DNA of 64,000 nt from Olleya sp. Hel_I_94 (GCF_007827365.1 NZ_VISI01000002.1:315001-379000), one strand, 5' to 3'; numbered from the stretch's first letter, positions 8,700 to 17,398 are shown. Numbers and translations are program-made. Notes: generated by a model from the letters alone, not told the origin.

Positions 8700-9722
8700 A
8701 TGTTTAAGAAAAAGATTGTCCCACTTTTAATTTTATTTTCTAGTACTATTTGCTTTGCGCAATTAGGTGGACAATCAACATATCAATTTTTAAATTTAGT
8801 CTCATCACCACGTCAAGCAGCATTAGGAGGAAAGGTCTTAACTAATATAGATTACGACGTCACTCAAGGTTTGTACAATCCAAGTGCAATAAATCCAGAA
8901 ATGGATAATCAATTTTCTTTAAATTTTAGTAACTATTTGGGTGGTATTACTTATGGTACTGCTGCTTATGCTTACACTTGGGACAGACGAACACAAACAT
9001 TACATGCTGGAATGACCTATATTAATTATGGTGATTTTGATGGTTATGATGAAAATGGAGTTGCAACAGGTACATTTACTGGTACAGAAGCAGCTTTGTC
9101 GTTAGGATACGCTTTACAAATAGGGTATTCAGATTTTTATTTTGGCGGAAATATAAAATTTATCACATCAAGTTTAGAACAATACAGCTCTTTTGGTATA
9201 GCTACAGATTTAGGTTTAATGTATGTTGACGAAAAATTAGAGTTTCAAGCAGCATTAGTAGTCAGAAACTTAGGTACACAAATCACAACTTACGCAGGAC
9301 AACGCGAAAGTTTGCCATTAGATATTACATTAGGATTGTCTCAGACGTTAGAAAATGTCCCATTGCGTTGGCACTTAACTTTTGAAAACTTACAACAGTG
9401 GCCAATTGGAGAAGCTAATCCTGCTAGAGTTACTACAGATTTAGAAGGTAATCAAACACAAGAAAAAGTAGGGTTTATTAATAATGTCATGCGTCACACT
9501 ATTATAGGAGCCGAGTTATTTCCTGATAAAGGCTTTAATATAAGATTAGGTTATAATTTTAGACGTGCAGAAGAACTTAGAATTGTAGACCAACGTAATT
9601 TTTCTGGATTGTCTGCAGGTTTTGGTCTTAAAATTAATAAGTTACGTTTTAGTTATACACATGCTAAATATACAGCAGCAAGTAACGCAAATTTCTTTGG
9701 GTTAAATATAGATTTACAGTAA
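8700..9722 (+). CDS. porQ: Type IX secretion system protein PorQ
   Basis: PorQ is an outer-membrane beta-barrel of the type IX secretion system that works with the sortase-like attachment complex (PorU, PorV, PorZ in Porphyromonas). I start at the ATG at 8700; the TTG at 8691 is unneeded. Signal peptide MFKKKIVPLLILFSSTICFA, then a mature barrel opening QLGGQSTYQFLNLVSSPRQA, typical of the family, with alternating beta-strands to the C-terminus. About 340 residues is normal length. The neighbours lon upstream and cmk downstream match the usual flavobacterial arrangement. It fits with T9SS cargo genes elsewhere in this window. Confidence 0.9.
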   Translation: MFKKKIVPLLILFSSTICFAQLGGQSTYQFLNLVSSPRQAALGGKVLTNIDYDVTQGLYNPSAINPEMDNQFSLNFSNYLGGITYGTAAYAYTWDRRTQTLHAGMTYINYGDFDGYDENGVATGTFTGTEAALSLGYALQIGYSDFYFGGNIKFITSSLEQYSSFGIATDLGLMYVDEKLEFQAALVVRNLGTQITTYAGQRESLPLDITLGLSQTLENVPLRWHLTFENLQQWPIGEANPARVTTDLEGNQTQEKVGFINNVMRHTIIGAELFPDKGFNIRLGYNFRRAEELRIVDQRNFSGLSAGFGLKINKLRFSYTHAKYTAASNANFFGLNIDLQ

Positions 9723-9800
9723 GTCTAAATAATAAGTTTTTCTAGGCTGTAACTATAAATCATTACTTTAATCATCTTTAAATGTTCAAAAATTAATGTT

Positions 9801-9808
9801 TATTTTTG
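9801..9808 (+). promoter_or_regulatory. Possible -7 box for cmk
   Basis: TATTTTTG fits TAnnTTTG and lies 20 bases before the cmk GTG. A -33 element is not evident. Confidence 0.45.
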
Positions 9809-9828
9809 AATTCTAAAAATAAAAATAA

Positions 9829-10524
9829 GTGCAAAAAATCACCATAGCAATAGACGGTTTTTCATCAACTGGTAAAAGTACAGTAGCTAAGCAATTGGCC
9901 AAACATTTAGGATATGTGTATGTAGATACAGGAGCTATGTATAGAGCAGTAACTTTATTTACCATGCAAAATGGATGGATTGATAAAAATCATTTTGACG
10001 TCTTAAGTCTAGTTTCTAATTTGGATAAAGTAACTATAAGTTTTAAGTTTAATTCAGAATTAGGTTTTGCAGAGGTGTATTTAAATGGTGTAAATATTGA
10101 GCGCGAAATTAGAACATTAGAAGTTTCCAGTTTTGTTAGTCAAGTATCTACTATTCCAGAAGTAAGATATCAGTTAGTGAAGCAGCAACAAAAAATGGGT
10201 AAGGATAAAGGTGTTGTTATGGATGGTCGCGATATTGGTACAGTTGTGTTTCCGTATGCAGAGTTAAAATTATTTATGACAGCATCTGCGGACAAACGTG
10301 CAACAAGACGTTATAACGAGTTAATTAATAGAGGAGACGATGTACAATATAACGACGTGTTACGTAATGTGCAAGAGCGTGATTATATAGACTCTAATAG
10401 AGAGGATTCACCTTTAGTTAAAGCAGATGATGCTATAGAAATTGACAACTCTGATCTATCGTTAACAGAGCAATTTGACACGATATTAAATTTAGTTACG
10501 CAAACACTAGATAAGCTAAAATAG
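9829..10524 (+). CDS. cmk: Cytidylate kinase
   Basis: It phosphorylates CMP and dCMP using ATP in pyrimidine nucleotide salvage and supply. The 231-residue protein has the P-loop GFSSTGKST at residues 8-16, the acceptor motif YVDTGAMYRAVT (about 31-42), MDGRDIGTVVFP (about 130-141) and the lid region RATRRYNEL. The start codon is GTG. It follows porQ by 106 bases with a separate -7 box, so it may be an independent unit. Confidence 0.95.
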   Translation: MQKITIAIDGFSSTGKSTVAKQLAKHLGYVYVDTGAMYRAVTLFTMQNGWIDKNHFDVLSLVSNLDKVTISFKFNSELGFAEVYLNGVNIEREIRTLEVSSFVSQVSTIPEVRYQLVKQQQKMGKDKGVVMDGRDIGTVVFPYAELKLFMTASADKRATRRYNELINRGDDVQYNDVLRNVQERDYIDSNREDSPLVKADDAIEIDNSDLSLTEQFDTILNLVTQTLDKLK

Positions 10525-10546
10525 AATCTTAAATTTTAATCATAAA

Positions 10547-10586
10547 AAAAGCGAATTGTTAGCTTTCGCTGAAACAATTCGCTTAC
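10547..10586 (-). terminator. Terminator of the BON/LysM gene
   Basis: A 12-bp stem, AAGCGAATTGTT with AACAATTCGCTT (10549-10560 and 10573-10584), is followed on the minus strand by a T-run. On the plus strand no T-run follows, so it mainly serves the leftward gene. Confidence 0.8.
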
Positions 10587-10605
10587 ATAGTTTGCTATTA
10601 AACTC

Positions 10606-10986
10606 CTACAAATTTGGAATTTTTAACTCTTGATCTGGGTGGATTACATCAGGATTATTTAATATATCCTTGTTAGCTTCAAAAATAGCAGTATACTTTC
10701 CTGCATTACCATAATAATGTTTAGCAATTTTTCCTAAAGTATCACCACCTTTTACAGTGTGTCTTGCGTAAACAGACTCGTCAGCAACTTCGATATTTGC
10801 TAAAATGTCAGTAGGACTATCTCCACCAGCAGCTTTAATAGCGTCCCACATTAGATTTTTTTCATATTGTGTAGCAGCAGTTCCTTTAACTTTTAATACA
10901 CCATTCTCCTCAGTAACGTTTCCGTTAGCGATGTTTAATTTTTCTCCTAAATCAAGTACACTTTGATATTTTGCTTTTACAGCCAT
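10606..10986 (-). CDS. BON and LysM domain protein (Kbp/YgaU-like)
   Basis: This 126-residue protein has no signal peptide. Its N-terminal half resembles a BON domain (about 15-60, NGNVTEENGVLKVKGTAATQ) and its C-terminal half is a LysM domain (about 75-126, VKGGDTLGKIAKHYYGNAG). This architecture equals the E. coli potassium-binding protein Kbp (YgaU), a cytoplasmic K+ sensor. By analogy this could bind K+, but that is inference. It is a single-gene unit with its own terminator. Confidence 0.82.
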   Translation of the reverse strand: MAVKAKYQSVLDLGEKLNIANGNVTEENGVLKVKGTAATQYEKNLMWDAIKAAGGDSPTDILANIEVADESVYARHTVKGGDTLGKIAKHYYGNAGKYTAIFEANKDILNNPDVIHPDQELKIPNL

Positions 10987-11175
10987 AATTAATTTGTTTT
11001 TAAATGTTATTCTTTCTTAAAGATAGTAATTATATTAAGACATTTCTTAAGGAAAATAGTATTTCAAATATTCTTAGTTAAAGTGTATTAAATATCCGAT
11101 AAAGTGAAATTTTTGATAAAAAATTATAATTTATAGAGTACTGATAGTCAGCTAATTATTATTTTTATAATAGTA

Positions 11176-11207
11176 TTTGGCAATATTGTCAAAAAGTAGT
11201 ATTTTTG
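11176..11207 (+). promoter_or_regulatory. Housekeeping promoter of rpsA
   Basis: TTTG at 11176-11179 and TATTTTTG at 11200-11207, separated by 20 bases, match the Bacteroidota consensus (TTTG, about 19 bases, TAnnTTTG) very well. The transcript should begin near 11213, giving a leader of about 157 bases. Confidence 0.8.
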
Positions 11208-11213
11208 CACACC

Positions 11214-11370
11214 TTTTTAGCGCACTCAAGAAAGATGAAAAGGAATCAAACAATTTTATTTATAACACTTCTGTGTGTTAGCGCCTAAATCTTCTAAACA
11301 TAACAGAATACAAAACATAGTGTATTTATATTTCAGCGAAAGCGAAACGTACACTATTAAAATTTTTTAA
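11214..11370 (+). promoter_or_regulatory. Structured rpsA leader
   Basis: The predicted 5' untranslated region holds a hairpin at 11263-11280 and a second stem near the start codon: ATAGTGTA (11317-11324) with TACACTAT (11350-11357). The second encloses the sequence TCAGCGAAAGCGAAACG. The second stem ends 13 bases before the ATG, a place suited to controlling initiation. S1 leaders are autoregulated in other bacteria; here this is inference. Confidence 0.5.
11235..11288 (+). CDS. Possible 17-codon leader ORF before rpsA
   Basis: A short open frame in the rpsA leader encodes MKRNQTILFITLLCVSA and stops at 11288. It is preceded by AAGAAAG and is hydrophobic. A small hairpin (TAACAC with GTGTTA, 11263-11280) lies over its 3' half. 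It could be a regulatory leader peptide or chance. No homolog is known to me. Confidence 0.3.
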   Translation: MKRNQTILFITLLCVSA

Positions 11371-13203
11371 ATGGCTGAAAAAGCAAAACAAGCGGAAGTA
11401 GAAGCTCAAGTAGCAGACACAAAAAATGCTCCAGTAGTATCTGAAGCACAAGCAAACCCTGAAAAATTCTTAGCAGAATTTAACTGGCACAACTACCAAG
11501 AAGGTATTGATGAGGTTGAAGATTCTCAATTAAAAGAATTTGAAAAATTAGTATCAGAAAATTTCGTAGATACTTTAGATGATGAGGTTGTTGAAGGAAC
11601 AGTAGTACACATGACAGATCGTGATGCTATTATTGACATCAACGCTAAGTCTGAAGGAGTTATTTCTTTAAACGAATTTAGATACAATCCAGACTTAAAA
11701 GTAGGAGACAAAGTAGAAGTATTAATTGATGTACGTGAAGACGCAACAGGACAATTAGTATTATCTCACAGAAAAGCTCGTGTAATTAAGGCTTGGGACA
11801 GAGTAATCAAAGCTAACGAAACTGGAGAAATCGTTAACGGTTTTGTTAAATGTCGTACTAAAGGTGGTATGATTGTAGATGTTTTTGGTATCGAAGCATT
11901 CTTACCAGGATCTCAAATTGACGTTAAGCCAATTAGAGATTACGATCAGTACGTAAACAAAACTATGGAATTTAAAGTTGTTAAAATCAACCACGAATTT
12001 AAAAACGTAGTAGTGTCTCATAAAGCTTTAATTGAAGCTGATATTGAAGAGCAGAAGAAAGAAATCATTGGTCAACTAGAAAAAGGACAAGTATTAGAAG
12101 GTGTTGTTAAAAACATTACTTCTTATGGTGTGTTTATTGATCTTGGTGGTGTTGATGGTTTAGTTCACATTACAGATTTATCTTGGTCTCGTATCAACCA
12201 TCCAAATGAGATTGTTGAGTTAGATCAAAAATTAAATGTTGTAATCTTAGACTTTGATGAAGATAAGTCTAGAATCCAATTAGGTCTTAAGCAATTATCT
12301 AAACACCCATGGGATGCTTTAGGAGAAAATGTTGCTGTAGGTGATAAAGTTAAAGGTAAAGTTGTTGTAATCGCTGATTATGGTGCATTTATCGAAGTTG
12401 CAGAAGGTGTTGAAGGTTTAGTACACGTGTCAGAAATGTCATGGTCTACTCACTTGCGTTCTGCTAACGACTTTGTAAAAGTTGGAGACGAAATTGATGC
12501 GGTTATCTTAACTTTAGATAGAGAAGATCGTAAAATGTCATTAGGTATCAAGCAATTATCTGCAGATCCTTGGACTGACATTACAACTAAATACCCAGTA
12601 GGTTCTAAGCACACAGGTATTGTACGTAACTTTACTAACTTTGGAGTTTTTGTTGAATTAGAAGAAGGTATTGATGGATTAATTTACATCTCTGACTTAT
12701 CTTGGACTAAGAAAATCAAACACCCATCTGAGTTCTGTAACGTAGGAGACAAATTAGATGTAGTAGTATTAGAGTTAGATGTTGAAGGACGTAAATTATC
12801 TTTAGGTCATAAACAAACAACTGAGAATCCTTGGGATAAATATGAAACTGAATTTGCTTTAGATACAACTCATACTGCAGAAATTGCTGATGTTGTAGAT
12901 AAAGGAGCTACAATTGAATTTAACGAAGATATAGTTGCTTTTGTACCATCTCGTCACCTTGAAAAAGAAGACGGTAAGATGTTGAAAAAAGGTGATACTG
13001 CTGAATTTAAAATCATTGAATTTAATAAAGAATTCAAACGTGTTGTAGCATCTCATACTGCTATCTTTAAAGCTGAAGAAATGGCTAACGTAAAAGCTGC
13101 TGTTAAGAAAGCTGCTGATCAAGCTGCCGAGTCTAAACCAACTTTAGGTGATGCAAACGAAGCTTTACAAGCATTAAAAGATAAAATGGACGGGAAAAAA
13201 TAA
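11371..13203 (+). CDS. rpsA: 30S ribosomal protein S1
   Basis: S1 binds mRNA and helps it onto the 30S subunit. The 610-residue protein carries consecutive S1 (OB-fold) repeats, clearest at about 235-310 (GVVKNITSYGVFIDLGGVDG), 325-395 (GKVVVIADYGAFIEVAEGVE) and 410-480 (GIVRNFTNFGVFVELEEGID). More divergent ones lie before and after these, for about six in total. The acidic, Ala-rich N-terminus and helical C-terminal tail are usual for Bacteroidota S1. Bacteroidota mRNAs mostly lack Shine-Dalgarno sites, so S1 is expected to matter much here. The gene is monocistronic with a strong promoter and terminator. Confidence 0.96.
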   Translation: MAEKAKQAEVEAQVADTKNAPVVSEAQANPEKFLAEFNWHNYQEGIDEVEDSQLKEFEKLVSENFVDTLDDEVVEGTVVHMTDRDAIIDINAKSEGVISLNEFRYNPDLKVGDKVEVLIDVREDATGQLVLSHRKARVIKAWDRVIKANETGEIVNGFVKCRTKGGMIVDVFGIEAFLPGSQIDVKPIRDYDQYVNKTMEFKVVKINHEFKNVVVSHKALIEADIEEQKKEIIGQLEKGQVLEGVVKNITSYGVFIDLGGVDGLVHITDLSWSRINHPNEIVELDQKLNVVILDFDEDKSRIQLGLKQLSKHPWDALGENVAVGDKVKGKVVVIADYGAFIEVAEGVEGLVHVSEMSWSTHLRSANDFVKVGDEIDAVILTLDREDRKMSLGIKQLSADPWTDITTKYPVGSKHTGIVRNFTNFGVFVELEEGIDGLIYISDLSWTKKIKHPSEFCNVGDKLDVVVLELDVEGRKLSLGHKQTTENPWDKYETEFALDTTHTAEIADVVDKGATIEFNEDIVAFVPSRHLEKEDGKMLKKGDTAEFKIIEFNKEFKRVVASHTAIFKAEEMANVKAAVKKAADQAAESKPTLGDANEALQALKDKMDGKK

Positions 13204-13227
13204 TTTCCTCTTTTTATTATAAATTTA

Positions 13228-13257
13228 AAAGCCTCTCAGAAATGAGAGGCTTTTTTT
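13228..13257 (+). terminator. rpsA terminator
   Basis: GCCTCTCA with TGAGAGGC (13231-13250) closes a GAAA tetraloop and is followed by seven T residues. Confidence 0.95.
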
Positions 13258-13604
13258 ATTGTATCAATCCCTAGCAATTTATACTGCTAATTACGAGGTT
13301 TTAATTAGTTATAGCCTTATTAACTAGTTGCATCTATTATATATAAGTTGAGTAATATAATTTCCTTTTTCATTTAAAATCAGCAATTTATACTGTAAGA
13401 ATATTATGTCAGAAATTATCATATTATGGCTATAGTTGTTAAAATTACGGTCATTTCATCGATAACATTTTGATAAACAGCATAATATATTTAATTTAAT
13501 GTTGAATCAAATTTTTCGTATTGCAATACATTGATTTATTTTTTAAGTGTTTTTAGTTTCCCTAAACTGATTGTTAGCTTAATATTAATTTAAATCTTTT
13601 TATT
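13258..13604 (+). other. Intergenic region with short repeats
   Basis: The gap before the T9SS cargo gene contains a 14-base direct repeat AGCAATTTATACTG (13273-13286 and 13382-13395). It also has a perfect 12-bp palindrome GTATTGCAATAC at 13518-13529 and the sequence TTTCATCGATAACATTT at 13454-13470, which recurs in similar form before the gene at 18207. No clear housekeeping promoter was found. Confidence 0.45.
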
Positions 13605-14357
13605 ATGAAAAAATTATTACTATTAGTGTTAGTAGTAGGATTTATTACTGCACATGCGCAAACAGGAAATACTGTGGCTGAAGCCATTCCTGTGAACGGT
13701 TCAAATCTAAGTGTTAATCTTATTAACTTTACTTCAGCAACAGCATCATCAGTACCTTATAGTTGTTCTGGACCTTTTAATGAGGACGTTTTTTATAAGC
13801 ATCCCATTAATTCAGGTGCTAATAAGTTAACAATAGGTATGTTTAGTTTGGGGTTAAGTGTTTTATCTCAATTTGATTACCAAATACTATTAGCTCCAGG
13901 AGGAGATACGTCTAATTTACAAGAAGTAGTTTGTAGCAATTACAATGTTTTAATACTTGCTAACGGAAGTTTTACTTTTGTAATTGATAATTTTGATCCA
14001 AACGATGTGTATTACCTAAGGGTCAACACACCTCAAGGTCTTTTAGCACCTTTATTATCAAGTTTATTATCTACAACCACAGTAACGATGTATAGCGAAT
14101 ATGATGCTACTTTAAGTATAGCTACAGAAGAGGTTAAAGAGTATAAAATTATTAATAAACCAAACCATTTACAGATAGTAACAGATAAACATTTTGAATC
14201 TTATCAAATATACAGTTTAGATGGTAAGCAGGTAAAAACAGTTAATAGTCTAGATCAACTAGATACAATAGATATTTCTAAATTAAATACAGGAGTATAT
14301 GTTTTACTGTTGGAGGATAATACTTTAAAATATCACCACAAATTTATAAAAAGTTAG
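13605..14357 (+). CDS. Secreted protein with type A T9SS sorting domain
   Basis: This 250-residue exported protein has a signal peptide (MKKLLLLVLVVGFITAHAQ) and a beta-rich central part resembling a Pro/Gly-containing Ig-like or jelly-roll domain. The C-terminal region of about 70 residues (YQIYSLDGKQVKTV, then LNTGVYVLLL, ending KFIKS) matches the type A sorting signal read by the type IX system. It is therefore likely delivered to the cell surface through PorQ-containing machinery and attached or released. The function of the central part is unknown. Confidence 0.85.
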   Translation: MKKLLLLVLVVGFITAHAQTGNTVAEAIPVNGSNLSVNLINFTSATASSVPYSCSGPFNEDVFYKHPINSGANKLTIGMFSLGLSVLSQFDYQILLAPGGDTSNLQEVVCSNYNVLILANGSFTFVIDNFDPNDVYYLRVNTPQGLLAPLLSSLLSTTTVTMYSEYDATLSIATEEVKEYKIINKPNHLQIVTDKHFESYQIYSLDGKQVKTVNSLDQLDTIDISKLNTGVYVLLLEDNTLKYHHKFIKS

Positions 14358-14379
14358 AGGCTATATATTTTAAATTTAT

Positions 14380-14411
14380 AAAAGGAGTTTTAGAAATAAG
14401 ACTCCTTTTTT
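14380..14411 (+). terminator. Terminator after T9SS cargo gene
   Basis: AAAAGGAGT (14380-14388) pairs with ACTCCTTTT (14401-14409) and runs into T residues. Confidence 0.8.
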
Positions 14412-14435
14412 ATGCTAAAACAAAAAACAACTTTC

Positions 14436-14462
14436 TTGTTATCATAATTTACTTTACATTTG
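14436..14462 (+). promoter_or_regulatory. Promoter of the pyrR-pyrB operon
   Basis: TACATTTG at 14455-14462 is a full -7 match; a TTG at 14436-14438 lies 16 bases upstream, slightly close. It places the transcript start near 14468, downstream of the TTG at 14460, and so supports the ATG at 14487 as the real pyrR start. Confidence 0.6.
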
Positions 14463-14486
14463 TTTACCAAACCCGTTTGGAACACT

Positions 14487-15026
14487 ATGAGTCAAAAAGT
14501 GCTACTTAATGCAACAGAAGTCAACATCATCTTACATAGATTGGCTTGCCAACTCATTGAAAAACATAACGATTTTTCTAATACTGTATTAATAGGTATT
14601 CAGCCTAGAGGTAAATATCTTGCAAATAGGATAGCTTCTTTATTAAAAGAAGAATATAAAATCAATAATCTGCAATTAGGTCATTTGGATATTACATTTT
14701 ATAGAGATGATTTTAGAAGAAGTGATAAACCTTTGGAAGCAAGTACCACAGAAATTAATGTACAAGTAGAAGATAAAAAAATTGTGTTTATTGATGATGT
14801 ATTATACACAGGTCGTAGTATTAGATCAGCTTTAACAGCAATACAATCGTTTGGTAGACCTAAAGAGATTGAATTGCTAACACTTATTGATAGACGTTTT
14901 AGCAGACACTTACCAATACAACCAGATTACAGAGGTAGACAGGTAGATGCCATTAATAATGAAAAAGTCAAAGTTAATTGGGTTGAAAATGAAGGAGAAG
15001 ACACAGTATATCTAATAAATAATTAA
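14487..15026 (+). CDS. pyrR: PyrR-type uracil phosphoribosyltransferase/regulator
   Basis: PyrR makes UMP from uracil and PRPP and in many bacteria also binds pyr mRNA as an attenuator. From the ATG at 14487 the protein has 179 residues, the normal length. The PRPP-binding loop is VFIDDVLYTGRSIRSAL (about 95-111), and the IGIQPRGKYLANRI and DITFYRDDF motifs are family-typical. I see no classical PyrR-binding attenuator before it, so an RNA-binding role here is uncertain. pyrB begins 4 bases after its stop codon, so the two are one operon. Confidence 0.93.
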   Translation: MSQKVLLNATEVNIILHRLACQLIEKHNDFSNTVLIGIQPRGKYLANRIASLLKEEYKINNLQLGHLDITFYRDDFRRSDKPLEASTTEINVQVEDKKIVFIDDVLYTGRSIRSALTAIQSFGRPKEIELLTLIDRRFSRHLPIQPDYRGRQVDAINNEKVKVNWVENEGEDTVYLINN

Positions 15027-15030
15027 AGTT

Positions 15031-15960
15031 ATGAGCGAATTAAGTGTCAATCACTTATTAGGAATTAAATATCTTAACAAACAAGATATTGAGCTTATTT
15101 TTAAAACAGCAGACCACTTTAAAGAAGTGATTAATCGTCCGATTAAAAAAGTACCTTCGCTTCGTGATATTACAATAGCCAATTTATTTTTTGAAAATTC
15201 TACAAGAACTAAATTGTCTTTTGAGTTAGCTGAAAAACGTTTATCTGCAGATGTGATAAATTTTTCAGCCTCGCAATCATCAGTCAAAAAAGGAGAAACA
15301 TTAATAGATACTGTAAACAACATATTATCCATGAAAGTGGATATGGTAGTTATGCGTCATCCTAATCCAGGAGCAGGCGTTTTTTTATCTAAACACGTTA
15401 ATGCAAGTATCATAAATGCAGGAGATGGAGCGCATGAGCATCCTACACAAGCCTTATTAGATAGTTATTCTATTAGAGAGCGATTGGGTAGTGTAAAAGG
15501 TAAAAACGTCGTTATAGTTGGTGACATATTACACAGTCGTGTGGCATTATCTAATATTTACGCTTTAAAACTGCAAGGTGCCAATGTAATGGTGTGTGGT
15601 CCTAAAACATTACTACCAAAGCATATTGATAAATTAGGCGTAAAAGTAGAGACAGATTTACGCAAAGCTCTTAATTGGTGTGATGTAGCCAATATGTTAC
15701 GTGTGCAAAACGAAAGAATGGATATTAGTTATTTTCCATCTACTAGAGAGTATACACAACAATTTGGTGTCAAAAAAGCATTATTGGATAGCTTAGATAA
15801 AGAGATAACTATTATGCATCCTGGACCAATAAATCGAGGAGTGGAGATTACCAGCGACGTCGCAGACTCAAAACAAGCCATAATTTTAGATCAAGTGCAA
15901 AACGGAGTTGCTGTTAGAATGGCAGTAATATACCTTTTAGCATCCAAAATAAAACAATAG
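15031..15960 (+). CDS. pyrB: Aspartate carbamoyltransferase catalytic subunit
   Basis: It joins carbamoyl phosphate and aspartate in the committed step of UMP synthesis. The 309-residue protein has the carbamoyl-phosphate motif NSTRTKLSFELAEKRL (about 55-70), the HPTQALLD motif (about 132-139) and HPGPINRGVEI (about 268-278). No pyrI regulatory gene is adjacent. A dihydroorotase-like pseudoenzyme is encoded at 58962-60212, which is relevant because such proteins partner this enzyme in some bacteria. Confidence 0.96.
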   Translation: MSELSVNHLLGIKYLNKQDIELIFKTADHFKEVINRPIKKVPSLRDITIANLFFENSTRTKLSFELAEKRLSADVINFSASQSSVKKGETLIDTVNNILSMKVDMVVMRHPNPGAGVFLSKHVNASIINAGDGAHEHPTQALLDSYSIRERLGSVKGKNVVIVGDILHSRVALSNIYALKLQGANVMVCGPKTLLPKHIDKLGVKVETDLRKALNWCDVANMLRVQNERMDISYFPSTREYTQQFGVKKALLDSLDKEITIMHPGPINRGVEITSDVADSKQAIILDQVQNGVAVRMAVIYLLASKIKQ

Positions 15961-15962
15961 TT

Positions 15963-16295
15963 ATGATTATAGATCAAAATGAAAATTTAACTATTATAAC
16001 CCAAGAAAATGCTTCGGTTATTGAATTAGTAAAAAAAATAGAAACCCTTTATCCAAAATTTAAAAACAATAATTTAATTATTAATTTAAATACTATCAAA
16101 CCAATTTCTTTAGAAGAAATTATCGAGTTTTTAAGATTATCCAATCAACATCGCGCTGCAAAACATTCTTTTGTAATCGTAAACGAAGGAATCAATACTG
16201 ACAAAACTCCAGAAGAAATTGTCATTGTTCCTACATTGCAAGAAGCTAAAGATATTATTGAAATGGAAGATATGGAACGCGATTTAGGGTTCTAA
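15963..16295 (+). CDS. Small STAS-like protein upstream of rnz
   Basis: A 110-residue soluble protein begins 2 bases after pyrB and lies 57 bases before rnz. The alternation of beta and alpha segments (ENLTIITQENASVIELVKKI, then NNLIINLNTI, then SFVIVNEGI and IVIVPTLQEAKDII) suggests a STAS-like fold. A STAS fold could serve protein-protein control. It ends in an acidic tail (MEDMERDLGF). In related genomes it may carry the annotation of its neighbour, but it has no metal site of its own. Function unknown. Confidence 0.7.
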   Translation: MIIDQNENLTIITQENASVIELVKKIETLYPKFKNNNLIINLNTIKPISLEEIIEFLRLSNQHRAAKHSFVIVNEGINTDKTPEEIVIVPTLQEAKDIIEMEDMERDLGF

Positions 16296-16352
16296 TACGT
16301 GTGTTTTTCACTTTACTAAAAGTAATAAACTACCAATCAATAATTAAACATA

Positions 16353-17258
16353 ATGAAATTAAATATCTTAGGTTGCTATAGTGCAACACCACGTACTTTT
16401 ACCAATCCAACCGCTCAAGTTTTAGAAATAAACAATCATCTTTTTATGATAGATTGCGGAGAAGGTACACAAGTGCAGTTACGTAGGCATAAGATTAAAT
16501 TTAATAGGATTAAGCATATTTTTATTTCGCATTTACATGGCGATCATTTTTTTGGTTTGATTGGATTAATTTCAACCTTTAGACTTTTAGGACGCGAAGC
16601 AGACTTGCACATACACGCACCAAAAGGCTTAAAGGAAGTTATTACACTTCAAATGAAATTAGCCAACTCATGGACTAATTACAATCTTTATTTTCATGAA
16701 TTAAATAGCAAGTCGTCTGAGTTAATTTTTGAAGATGATAAGGTCGAAGTTCATACAATTCCGTTAGATCATCGTGTTTATACTAATGGATTTCTTTTTA
16801 AAGAAAAAGTAGGAGATCGTAAATTAGATATGAATGCAGTATTAAATAATAATATTGATGTTGCCTATTACAGAAAGTTAAAGCAAGGCTTTGATGTTGT
16901 TAACGAAGATGGACATTTAATTAAAAACGATACCGTTACACTACCACCAAATAAAGCTAAAAGTTACGCATTTTGTAGTGATACAGCCTACAACGAAGCA
17001 ATTATACCTATAATTGATAAGGTGGATGTGTTATACCACGAGTCCACTTTTTTAGATCAACATTTAAAGTTAGCTAAACCTACTAAGCACAGCACAGCAA
17101 AACAAGCAGCTAGTATCGCTAAACAAGCTAATGTTGGTCAATTAATACTAGGACATTACTCGACCAGGTACGAGGACTTAAATCAATTTAAAATAGAAGC
17201 TCAAACCATCTTTGATAATGTCATGTTAGGAGATGATGGTAAAGTTTTTGACTTTTAA
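16353..17258 (+). CDS. rnz: Ribonuclease Z
   Basis: tRNase Z removes the 3' trailer of tRNA precursors. The 301-residue metallo-beta-lactamase fold protein has the zinc motif SHLHGDHFFGL (about residues 60-70), a histidine in IPLDHRVYTNGF (about 139-150), an aspartate in CSDTAY and a histidine in LILGHYSTRY near the C-terminus. These match the short bacterial RNase Z type. It is probably the last gene of the pyrR-pyrB transcript or is driven from within the 57-base gap. Confidence 0.95.
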   Translation: MKLNILGCYSATPRTFTNPTAQVLEINNHLFMIDCGEGTQVQLRRHKIKFNRIKHIFISHLHGDHFFGLIGLISTFRLLGREADLHIHAPKGLKEVITLQMKLANSWTNYNLYFHELNSKSSELIFEDDKVEVHTIPLDHRVYTNGFLFKEKVGDRKLDMNAVLNNNIDVAYYRKLKQGFDVVNEDGHLIKNDTVTLPPNKAKSYAFCSDTAYNEAIIPIIDKVDVLYHESTFLDQHLKLAKPTKHSTAKQAASIAKQANVGQLILGHYSTRYEDLNQFKIEAQTIFDNVMLGDDGKVFDF

Positions 17259-17398
17259 AATTGGCTTTACTACTTTGTTTTAACCATCTAAACTTGTACT
17301 TAATTTTTAAATGTTTTGACATATTAAAAAATAAGTTGATGTCTTTACAGGCTAAAAAAAATAATTTAATCTCTTAAATTTACAGTAAAAATTCAGTT

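Noticed and set aside
14460-14486. TTG start for pyrR
   Set aside because: It overlaps the -7 box TACATTTG at 14455-14462 and would lie before the predicted transcript start; the ATG at 14487 gives the normal length.
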